Assembly: GCA_021204865.1 (NCBI GenBank)
Contig: JAJPYQ010000096.1
Coordinates: 1-44,378 of the forward strand
Source of the DNA: Prevotellaceae bacterium
Lineage (GTDB): Bacteria; Bacteroidota; Bacteroidia; Bacteroidales; Bacteroidaceae
Length of the DNA: 44,378 bases
Direction: 5' to 3'
Positions 15,244 through 22,145 of this stretch are shown one piece after another. Every line of letters starts with the position of its first letter. The stretch's first letter is position 1. The position numbers were made by a program, and so were the translations under genes. The notes beneath the pieces were generated by a model. That model had not been told where the DNA came from, did not search any database, and worked only from the letters and a program-made list of their open reading frames with translations.

Positions 15244-16245
15244 CTATCTTATCCCCCGCTGGTCGAGCGCCTTGCGGTAGCGGCGGGCGTTGCTGAGGTG
15301 CTCTTGGTAAGTGGCTGCGAAGCGGTGCGTGCCAGAGAAGTCCTCCTTGGCGCACATATAAAGGTAGTTGGAGTGCGTGTAGTCGAGCACTGCGTCGATG
15401 CCTGCCACCGAGGGCATGCGGATGGGACCAGGGGGAAGACCCTCGTGGAGGTAAGTGTTGTAGGGGCTCTCGACTTGCAGGTGTTCGTTGAGCAGGCGGC
15501 GGAGGGAAAAGTCTCCGACAGCGAACTTCACCGTGGGGTCTGCCTGAAGGGGCATGCCGCACTTGAGGCGGTTGATGTACATCCCCGCTATCGTGGGCTT
15601 CTCGCCGTTGTCGTTGGTCTCCTCGTCCACGATGCTCGCCAGCGTCGCCACCTCCACGTGCGTCATGCCGAGCGCCTTAGCCTTGGCCTCGCGAGCCACG
15701 TTCCAGAAGAGGATGTTCTCACGTCGCATGCGGCTCATAAGGTCATCGAGGGAGACGTTCCAGTAAACCTCGTAGGTGTTGGGAATGAAGAGGGCGATGA
15801 CGGTCTCGGGCGTGTAGCCGTAGGAGTCGGTGTAAAGGGCGTTGCCGAGAGAGGAGGAGACGTAGGCGGAATCGAGCATGAGGCGTGAGGAGAGGAAGGC
15901 GGCGAGGGCGTCGGTCGTTCGGAGGCTGGGCAGGGTAAGCTGCACGGGGTCTTGCCTTCCGCTGCGAAGGCGCTTGTAGATAGTTGTGATGCTCTGCCCC
16001 TTCGTGATGATGTACATCCCCGGCTTCGCTCCGCCTCCCATGCGGGTCAAGAGCCTGAGGCCAAGGGTACGCACGCCAGCCTGTGAGAGCCTTGAGGGCA
16101 GGGAGTCTTGCTCACCAGTGCGGATGTAGAGGCGTGCCTCCTCGTCGCCCTTGTAAGCTGAGCTGAACAGCACCCACGAGGCTGAGGCGCAGCCCACGAG
16201 CAGCAAGGCTACGACCGAGACGACGATGAGCCAGCCTCGCCTCAT
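15244..16245 (-). CDS. mltG: Endolytic murein transglycosylase MltG
   Basis: Protein of 333 residues with one N-terminal membrane anchor (LIVVSVVALLLVGCASASWVL). The YceG/MltG domain is recognised by VATLASIVDEETN, which holds the catalytic Glu, followed by IAGMYINRLKCGMPLQADPT. MltG cuts nascent glycan strands of peptidoglycan at the inner membrane and sets strand length. Its start overlaps the stop of the GH51 gene by 4 bases, an unusual partner for a cell-wall enzyme. The methyltransferase follows 22 bases downstream. Confidence 0.93.
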   Translation of the reverse strand: MRRGWLIVVSVVALLLVGCASASWVLFSSAYKGDEEARLYIRTGEQDSLPSRLSQAGVRTLGLRLLTRMGGGAKPGMYIITKGQSITTIYKRLRSGRQDPVQLTLPSLRTTDALAAFLSSRLMLDSAYVSSSLGNALYTDSYGYTPETVIALFIPNTYEVYWNVSLDDLMSRMRRENILFWNVAREAKAKALGMTHVEVATLASIVDEETNDNGEKPTIAGMYINRLKCGMPLQADPTVKFAVGDFSLRRLLNEHLQVESPYNTYLHEGLPPGPIRMPSVAGIDAVLDYTHSNYLYMCAKEDFSGTHRFAATYQEHLSNARRYRKALDQRGIR

Positions 16246-18719
16246 AGCTCAACGAGGGTGAACGAGTAGGCGGGCAGCTTCACGAGGCAATCGGGCGAGA
16301 GCGTGGCCTCACCCTCCTTGGGCAGTGCCTTCTCGCTGTCGTAGCGCCCGCTCAAGGTTGTGGTCTTGCACTGCCTCTCGTCGTCGAGCAGCCCCGAGAG
16401 CGTAAGGTGCGCCTCCACCTCCTTGGGCAGCATGTTCACGAGCTTAAGGTAAGCCTTCCCCGTCTTGCTGTCCTTGACGGCGCTCACCGCGATGCGCTCC
16501 CTCACTCCTGGCGTGCTGTCGCTCAAGACTACCGTTGAGGGCAGGTAGCGGTCGCCCTGGCTGTTGCCCCACATCTTGTGGGCGTAGTAGGAGACGGTAG
16601 GCTTCACCTCAGTGTTGGAGAAGTATATCATGTCGGGTCGCCACTGAGTGTGCTTGACGTTGGCAAGCAAGGGGGCGTAGCTGCTCATCGTGACAACGTC
16701 GCCGTTCCGCTCAAGCGAGCAGAAGTAGAGAGCCTCCGCGAGAGCCGTCTCCACGGTGCTCTTGCGCCCCTTGTTCTGAGCCGCCCACTCCCCGAGATAG
16801 ACTTTCGGGGCGGAGCGGTCGTACTGGTCGTAGAACGACTGGTTGTTCACGAACCACCCGGGCGGCAGGTAGTAATGCTCGTCAACCATATCTATGATGT
16901 CGCTGTTCTCGTTCGCAAGCCTCCAGCCCTCGTCGTAGTCCGAGCCGTAATAGAACGGGCCCACCGTGCCGCAGATGGTGATGTCGGGGTACTTCTCTTT
17001 GACGGCACGGCAGAGCATAAGGTAGCGCTCCGTGAACGTGGGGCTGATGAGGTCCTCGTTGCCTATGCCTATCATCTTGAGCCCGAAAGGTTTCTTGTGC
17101 CCTTGCGCTATCCTCTTGCTCCCCCACACTGTGGAAGCGTCGCCGTTAGCCCACTCTATGAGGTCAAGCACGTCTTGCACGTACTGCCCCATCTCGTCCA
17201 TCGGGATGCCGCCCTGCTGACCGCCGCCCCCGTCGCTTGAGTTGGCGCAAGGCACGCCAGCCGCCACCACGGGCAACGGCTCCATTCCCATGTCCTCGCA
17301 CATCTGAAAGAACTCGTAGTAGCCAATGCGGCGGCTCTGGTGGTAACCCCAGAGGTTGCGCTGCGGCTTGCGGTCCTCGAGCGGGCCGATAGTCTCCTTC
17401 CAGTGGTACATATTGCCCAAGCCGTCGCCGTGCACGAGGCAACCGCCGGGGAAGCGAAGGAACTTCGGGTTGAGGGCCGCGATGGTCTCGGCTAAGTCCT
17501 TGCGAAGCCCGTGCCCCTTGTAAGTGTCCTCGGGCATTAGGCTAACCATGTCAAGCACCGTCTCGCCTTGTTGAAGGGGGCGTATGTCAAGCACCGCGCT
17601 GTCGCAGTCAGCCTTGGCAATGAGCGTAGCCTTGCATTTCTTCCACTGTCCGCCAGCTGCCACGGTGGCGGAGGCAAGCTCCTTCTCGCCGTCGAGCAGC
17701 GTGACGCGCGCCTTGCCTCCACGTAGCCAAAGCGAGAGGTCGTACTTAGCACCCTTGCGCAGCACTATGCCGTCCCAGCCCGTGTTGCGCAGCGACGCCC
17801 CGACGGCTTCCTCGCTTACCTTAAGTCCAACGGCGTGCGGGTTGTTCTCGCTAATGCCCTTAGCGTCGAGGTCAAGCGTAGCGTCTCCCCGAAGCTCCCA
17901 AGCCGTGGTCTGGTTCCACTTGCCCTTGCCCCCCGTGTCGTGCGGAGTGTACTCGAAGTCGCCATTCTGCACAAGCTCAGCGTTCAAGCCTCCGTCGGCG
18001 CTGTAGTTGATGTCCTCGAAGAACACGCCCATCAGCTTGTCGCTTATCTCTTTAGGCTGACTGGCGTCCACCACGATGTCCGCCCTCACCTCCTTAAGTT
18101 TGGCGAAGCGCATGGAGTCGTGCGCGGCGGTCTCGTTGTTCATTCGGCTGCGGGCGTTGAAGGCTGCCTGGTAGTCGGTGAGCCTCTCGAGCGTAGCCCT
18201 CGGTATGCGTATCTCGGAGGAGCGGCTCGCCGCCTCCACCTCCCGGGGCTTGCTGAAATTGACGAGGTCCGAGGAGGCGGTGGCGAAGTACCTTCCCTCC
18301 CGGTTGTGGAAGACAACGGTGTACTGCGTCCCGTCGTAGCTTATCTCTGGGCTGAGGCACTGTCCCGCTCCCGGCATGAACGGGTAGTCCTGCGGCCGCC
18401 AATGCACAAGGTCGCGGGTGCAGGTAACGCCGAACTGCTCCGCACGGTCGTCAACCTGGAAGACGAGCGCAACCATCCCGTCCTCGCCAGCTGCCCAGGA
18501 GGGGGCGTACATCTTCTTTCCCTTGCCCCAAGGCCCATAGTCGCTCGTCAGGATGCAATCGTTGAGCTCCTGGCTCCACTGCTTGCCGTCCGAGCTCCAC
18601 TCGAGGAAGAGCCCCTGCCCCTTCTCGTTGCCATAGGGGCGGACATACACACTGTCAGGCACGCCTGCGCTCAGCGCGCAAGCCACCGTCAACATTGAGG
18701 TGGTCAATAAGGTCTTCAT
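16242..18719 (-). CDS. GH51 alpha-L-arabinofuranosidase (secreted)
   Basis: Protein of 825 residues with a signal peptide (TSMLTVACALSAGVPDS). Roughly the first 200 residues resemble a beta-propeller fragment of the kind found in GH43-like or sialidase-like proteins (VYVRPYGNEKGQGLFLEW). The GH51 part starts at about residue 210 with GVFFEDINYSADGG, then a carbohydrate-binding-like insert, KFLRFPGGCLVHGD, the acid/base IGIGNEDL (Glu near 554) and the nucleophile YLGEWAAQ (Glu near 643). It removes arabinofuranosyl side chains from arabinan or arabinoxylan. It overlaps the lipoprotein gene before it and mltG after it by 4 bases each. Confidence 0.92.
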   Translation of the reverse strand: MKTLLTTSMLTVACALSAGVPDSVYVRPYGNEKGQGLFLEWSSDGKQWSQELNDCILTSDYGPWGKGKKMYAPSWAAGEDGMVALVFQVDDRAEQFGVTCTRDLVHWRPQDYPFMPGAGQCLSPEISYDGTQYTVVFHNREGRYFATASSDLVNFSKPREVEAASRSSEIRIPRATLERLTDYQAAFNARSRMNNETAAHDSMRFAKLKEVRADIVVDASQPKEISDKLMGVFFEDINYSADGGLNAELVQNGDFEYTPHDTGGKGKWNQTTAWELRGDATLDLDAKGISENNPHAVGLKVSEEAVGASLRNTGWDGIVLRKGAKYDLSLWLRGGKARVTLLDGEKELASATVAAGGQWKKCKATLIAKADCDSAVLDIRPLQQGETVLDMVSLMPEDTYKGHGLRKDLAETIAALNPKFLRFPGGCLVHGDGLGNMYHWKETIGPLEDRKPQRNLWGYHQSRRIGYYEFFQMCEDMGMEPLPVVAAGVPCANSSDGGGGQQGGIPMDEMGQYVQDVLDLIEWANGDASTVWGSKRIAQGHKKPFGLKMIGIGNEDLISPTFTERYLMLCRAVKEKYPDITICGTVGPFYYGSDYDEGWRLANENSDIIDMVDEHYYLPPGWFVNNQSFYDQYDRSAPKVYLGEWAAQNKGRKSTVETALAEALYFCSLERNGDVVTMSSYAPLLANVKHTQWRPDMIYFSNTEVKPTVSYYAHKMWGNSQGDRYLPSTVVLSDSTPGVRERIAVSAVKDSKTGKAYLKLVNMLPKEVEAHLTLSGLLDDERQCKTTTLSGRYDSEKALPKEGEATLSPDCLVKLPAYSFTLVEL

Positions 18720-19432
18720 TCTTCCTGTGCTTCTTGCTTTATCACTAAAGGTGTTGTCACTCCGCGGCTCGTCAGGTTAATGGTGTTCCGCCTCTCCTCC
18801 TTCGTGGCGTTCTCCTCGAGGGCAATGGGCGCCTTCACGGAGCCTGCCTGGCCGCTTGCGCTAAGCAGGGTGACGAACACCTCGCTCTCCTGCTCTTCTG
18901 GGAGCGAGAGCTCCCAGTCGCCGTACACCACGAAGGTGAGCGTGTCGGTCACCTGCATTGCCGTGTCCGTCAGCTCGAACGTGGCCATCTGCGGGTAGCC
19001 GAGGGAAGAGTTGTACTCGTACGAGGGCTGCGGGCGGGTGACGTTGAGCCAGCCCAGCTGAAGGTAGCTTGCCGTGGCGGTGGCGCTCCAGTCGTTGGGG
19101 CCGTAGTTATAGATGCTTATCTCCCCCACGCGTGTCTCTCCCGTGGTGTTCGGCTCGAACGTCACGGGGATGCCTATCTGGTAATAGCCGTAGTAGCTGT
19201 TCTCTATCTCCATCTCGGCAAGTCCCGGGTCGATGGTGATCCACGTGTCGGTGGTCGTCGCCCTGTAGCTGTCGAAGGTGGTGAACACGATGGTGTCCTT
19301 TGGCTGATCGGCGTACATCGCGCCGTACGTGCCGGGGTAGGGGTTACTCATCGAGATGGCGTGGCGGTAACTCTCTTTGTCGCACGAGGCAAGCAAGCCT
19401 GCCGCGGCGAGAAGGATAAAGGCTTTTCTCAT
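18716..19432 (-). CDS. Surface lipoprotein with BACON-like repeats
   Basis: Protein of 238 residues. The N-terminus FILLAAAGLLASCDK is a lipoprotein signal with the lipidated Cys near residue 16. The mature part is beta-rich and shows two repeated immunoglobulin-like sections; phrases such as WELSLPEEQESEVFVTLLSA and the Thr/Asn-rich ending NLTSRGVTTPLVIKQEA resemble BACON domains, which bind mucin or glycans in Bacteroidota. It precedes and overlaps the GH51 gene by 4 bases, so a glycan-binding helper role is plausible. Family assignment is moderate. Confidence 0.72.
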   Translation of the reverse strand: MRKAFILLAAAGLLASCDKESYRHAISMSNPYPGTYGAMYADQPKDTIVFTTFDSYRATTTDTWITIDPGLAEMEIENSYYGYYQIGIPVTFEPNTTGETRVGEISIYNYGPNDWSATATASYLQLGWLNVTRPQPSYEYNSSLGYPQMATFELTDTAMQVTDTLTFVVYGDWELSLPEEQESEVFVTLLSASGQAGSVKAPIALEENATKEERRNTINLTSRGVTTPLVIKQEAQEE

Positions 19433-19462
19433 ATTGGTAAGTGAAATGATACGTTACGCTCG

Positions 19463-19470
19463 CAAAAATA
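19463..19470 (-). promoter_or_regulatory. -7 promoter element (TATTTTTG) for lipoprotein-GH51-mltG unit
   Basis: On the minus strand the sequence is TATTTTTG (TAnnTTTG), 30 bases before the ATG at 19432. No TTTG at the right distance upstream was seen. Confidence 0.5.
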
Positions 19471-19513
19471 CAAAATCCGCCGCCATTTGCCGCGGCTCGG
19501 AGGCTATTTAACG

Positions 19514-19531
19514 CATTTCCGCAGGGAAATG
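19514..19531 (-). terminator. Hairpin downstream of the kinase gene
   Basis: CATTTCC (19514-19520), loop GCAG and GGAAATG (19525-19531) form a perfect 7-bp stem about 75 bases beyond the kinase stop on the minus strand. It is followed there by CGTTAAATAG. Confidence 0.45.
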
Positions 19532-19607
19532 GGAGAATGAGGCGATGCAACGTTAATGCGAAACGGCGACAAATGGAGAGATGCGGATTACTCTAATGAG
19601 CTTCGCT

Positions 19608-21137
19608 TTAGTCTGACACGGGGCGAACGGAATGCCCATAATAGCGACGAAGGATGCACCGTTCGAAGTAACTACTTGAAAAGTGAAGTATGTATGCGCA
19701 CGACGTACGCTCTACGCAGGGCGTTGAGCTCCAATAACCACCAACGTACTCATCACTAAAGATTGCCGCCTTGTGGCGAAAGCCAGTAGCGGGAAAGAAG
19801 ATGCTGTTCCCATTTGGTCCTGTCACCATATAGCCCTTGTGTCCGTCCACAGTCGTCCACGTGCGCTGGCACTTTTCTATCAGTTCGTCAATCTCGCTCG
19901 CCGTTGGCAAACGCCACGAGCTTCCCCAGTTGGCACGTGCCGCATCATAAATCTCGTCGCCAGCAATATCGGGCATATCCATCATGGTATACGTGACGCT
20001 GTTTGATGCTATGTATTTAGACTTCGCTCTGCTCTCTCCCCAGGCGAAGTGGTCACCGTAATCGGACGGGGTGTTCGCCCCGACGTTGCACGTTGCCCAC
20101 TTTACGCTCAGCCCCAAGTCAACGTACTCGTGCCCGTTGATGAAATTAGCTTTAGGCTTCGGCGCAGATAGCTTACTAAGCTCCGTCTTGTTAGAATCTG
20201 GCGGATACACTGCTTCTACCTTAATGTCGTTTTGCGGGCTGTTGCTCTCCAGTACGCTAAGCACCTCGGCAACGCTTTGATACCTGCCGTTGGGCATCGG
20301 GTTCATGCACTTCGCTACAAGTGAGACGAGCCACTCGGACACGCCAACCTTGCGCAGCTTTGCTATTGGGAAGCTGCCTTTAAGCTTGAGCGAAGCCTCT
20401 GGCGGGCGGCATCCCGTGAGCATATTGTATATTGTCGCTCCGAGGGCATACACGTCTATAGTGGCGGGGAAGCCTTGACCCTCGTGGTAGCCCGCCTGCT
20501 CTACCGGGACAAAGCCCATAGTTCCGACACCCACTTTCGTGCAGGTCTCAGGTTGTCCGTTCCCGTCGTAATGCTTGGCGAGTCCAAAGTCGACAAGCAC
20601 AGCGTGACCAAAGCGCGCCATTACGTTCTGCGGCTTGAGGTCGAGGTGCAGCATTCCGTTCGAGTGCATGAACTGAAGGGCGGAACATATCTCACGGACG
20701 AAGGCGACCGCTTCCACCTCGCTTAGTTTTCCACTGCTGACGAGCCGGTCGTCGAGGCTACTGCCGGCGATGTACTCCATCGAGTAGTAAACCGTGCCGT
20801 TCGCCTCGAACGACTCAAGCACCTTCACAATGTTGGGATGCCGCAGCTTGGAGAGGTTGCTCGCCTCGCGAATGAACTTCTTCTTGTATTCCTCAAACAA
20901 GCCATGCTGGCTGACGCTGGTCACCGACATGCCGCTCCGTCCGTTGATGTCGTGCATAAAGAACTCCTTCAGCGCCACGTTAAGGTCCAACGCCCCAAGC
21001 GCACCCTCAATCCTCACCGTGGCAAGGTAGGTGATGCCGAACGAACCCTGGCCCAGCACACGCTCTATCCTGTACTGGTAGGAGCGTCCCTTAAGTGTTG
21101 TGCCTATCAGAAGGCAATCTGAAGTGACGTTTTCCAT
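19608..21137 (-). CDS. Ser/Thr protein kinase fused to a FISUMP (C-type-lectin-like) domain
   Basis: Protein of 509 residues if started at the first ATG; a TTG 15 bases earlier is possible. Residues 20-295 form a Hanks-type kinase: VLGQGSFGITYLA (28-40), catalytic Lys 57 in ALKEFF, Glu 91, HLDLKPQN (164-171) and DFG (183-185). The usual HRD Arg is Leu, so this is a non-RD kinase. After a short polar linker, residues 335-509 match the Fibrobacter succinogenes major paralogous domain: EYVDLGLSVKWATCN, WRLPTASEIDELI, FFPATGFR, GGYWSST and a YGHSVRPV end. There is no signal peptide or membrane segment, so both parts should be cytosolic although most FISUMP proteins are secreted. It has its own strong promoter. 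Confidence 0.88.
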   Translation of the reverse strand: MENVTSDCLLIGTTLKGRSYQYRIERVLGQGSFGITYLATVRIEGALGALDLNVALKEFFMHDINGRSGMSVTSVSQHGLFEEYKKKFIREASNLSKLRHPNIVKVLESFEANGTVYYSMEYIAGSSLDDRLVSSGKLSEVEAVAFVREICSALQFMHSNGMLHLDLKPQNVMARFGHAVLVDFGLAKHYDGNGQPETCTKVGVGTMGFVPVEQAGYHEGQGFPATIDVYALGATIYNMLTGCRPPEASLKLKGSFPIAKLRKVGVSEWLVSLVAKCMNPMPNGRYQSVAEVLSVLESNSPQNDIKVEAVYPPDSNKTELSKLSAPKPKANFINGHEYVDLGLSVKWATCNVGANTPSDYGDHFAWGESRAKSKYIASNSVTYTMMDMPDIAGDEIYDAARANWGSSWRLPTASEIDELIEKCQRTWTTVDGHKGYMVTGPNGNSIFFPATGFRHKAAIFSDEYVGGYWSSTPCVERTSCAYILHFSSSYFERCILRRYYGHSVRPVSD

Positions 21138-21171
21138 GTACTTTCCAAGCAAGCTTTAGGAGTTTCCGCCG

Positions 21172-21203
21172 CAAAGATAGCGAACTTTCAGGAGATAGGC
21201 AAA
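21172..21203 (-). promoter_or_regulatory. Consensus Bacteroidota promoter for the kinase gene
   Basis: Minus strand: TTTG (21203-21200), 20-base spacer, TATCTTTG (21179-21172). Both boxes match consensus exactly. The predicted leader is about 30 bases to ATG 21137. Confidence 0.75.
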
Positions 21204-21256
21204 AGGTATGTATCGGACGGCAATTTAGGTGAAAAGATGTCCCGAGGCGAGGGCAA

Positions 21257-21367
21257 TCAACCGCACGGGACAAATCAATCAACCGCGGCAGTCGATGCCC
21301 CTCGACCGCACGAGGCGAATCAATCGACCGCACGAGGCGAATCAATCGACCGCACGAGGCGATTGGC
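21257..21367. repeat. 22-bp direct repeat array (array F1)
   Basis: About five units of 22-23 bases; units 21302-21323 and 21324-21345 are identical (TCGACCGCACGAGGCGAATC plus AA) and the flanking ones are degenerate (TCAACCGCACGGGAC...). It lies in the 650-base gap between the divergent kinase and 21788 genes, which carries no convincing gene. Confidence 0.85.
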
Positions 21368-21518
21368 AAGACGCTTCGAAGGTCGTCGGGCACCTCCACG
21401 ATGCGTTATGGGCGACGGCCATTGAATTGTAGCTAATCGCAACGTTGCGTGAAGGTCGACGGCTTATAAAGCTTCAGGTCGGCTCCAACGTTGTCGCAAG
21501 CCTAACGCAACGTGCGAG

Positions 21519-21606
21519 TTGGGCGACGCCTAATTAGGCGTTGCCCATTACCTAATTAGGCGTTGCCCAATTCCTAATTAGGCGTTGCCCGAAACCTAAT
21601 TAGGTT
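21519..21606. repeat. 22-bp palindromic array with CCTAATTAGG core (array F2)
   Basis: Four 22-base units (21519, 21541, 21563, 21585), each with CCTAATTAGG, mostly as GCCTAATTAGGC or ATTAGGCGTTGCCC context. The final copy becomes AAACCTAATTAGGTTTTTT, a stem with T tract that would act as a plus-strand terminator. Between F1 and F2 lie further short palindromes such as CGCAACGTTGCG (21439-21450). Confidence 0.88.
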
Positions 21607-21752
21607 TTTTATGCCCTTTATCGGAGCGTGTTCCAGAGGGAATGAGCGGAACACGCTGCGAATATAGTGAATTTTGGCGGCAGTTGCAAGGATAAAGCGC
21701 CCCGTTTCGCCAAGCGCGGGGGAAATTCACGCGTAAATATGGCGTTATTTTA

Positions 21753-21782
21753 TTTGCCTTTTATGTTTTTTGTTTACTTTTG
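21753..21782 (+). promoter_or_regulatory. Bacteroidota promoter for the 21788 gene
   Basis: TTTG (21753-21756), 18-base spacer, TACTTTTG (21775-21782). The ATG at 21788 starts five bases later, so the transcript is predicted to be leaderless or nearly so. Confidence 0.65.
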
Positions 21783-21787
21783 CTTGG

Positions 21788-22141
21788 ATGAACAACGAAT
21801 ACCATAGAGACATCATCGAGCTACTTATGGAGAGCGGCAAGCGAGGGATGAAGGTGAAGGACATCGCGAGGCACATCTACAACCGCCACTGCGGCTTCTT
21901 CGCCCCTGAAGTGGTGTTCGACAAAATCTACATGCAGGTGCGCTTCTATCTGTGCCGCCAGGTGAGCGGAGGGCGTTCCCCCTTCTGGCGCCGACGTTGG
22001 GGATACTACGCCATACGCCCCGACTTCGCCCGCCAGCTCACTCTCGCCCCCAAGATCTTCCGCATCGAGGCGGACAGCAAGCAGTTAAGGTCGAAGGAAG
22101 AGGTAAAGGCGGTGCAGCTTCAGCTCTTCGAGGAGAGTTAG
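21788..22141 (+). CDS. Conserved small protein with winged-helix-like N-terminus
   Basis: Protein of 117 residues. A start at 21770 is possible but would lie inside the promoter, so ATG 21788 is chosen. I do not recognise a named family. The N-terminal half (YHRDIIELLMESGKRGMKVK, then DIARHIYNRHCGFF) has the helix spacing of a winged helix or HARE-HTH domain, and the middle is rich in Arg, Trp and Tyr (SPFWRRRWGYYAI), which would suit nucleic-acid contact. It ends 4 bases before the stop of the convergent lptD gene. DNA binding is an inference. Confidence 0.7.
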   Translation: MNNEYHRDIIELLMESGKRGMKVKDIARHIYNRHCGFFAPEVVFDKIYMQVRFYLCRQVSGGRSPFWRRRWGYYAIRPDFARQLTLAPKIFRIEADSKQLRSKEEVKAVQLQLFEES

Positions 22142-22145
22142 CCCC

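Noticed and set aside
19608-20100. Diversity-generating retroelement target in the FISUMP domain
   Set aside because: No reverse transcriptase gene and no template repeat were seen in the window; the C-terminal end was only inspected by eye.
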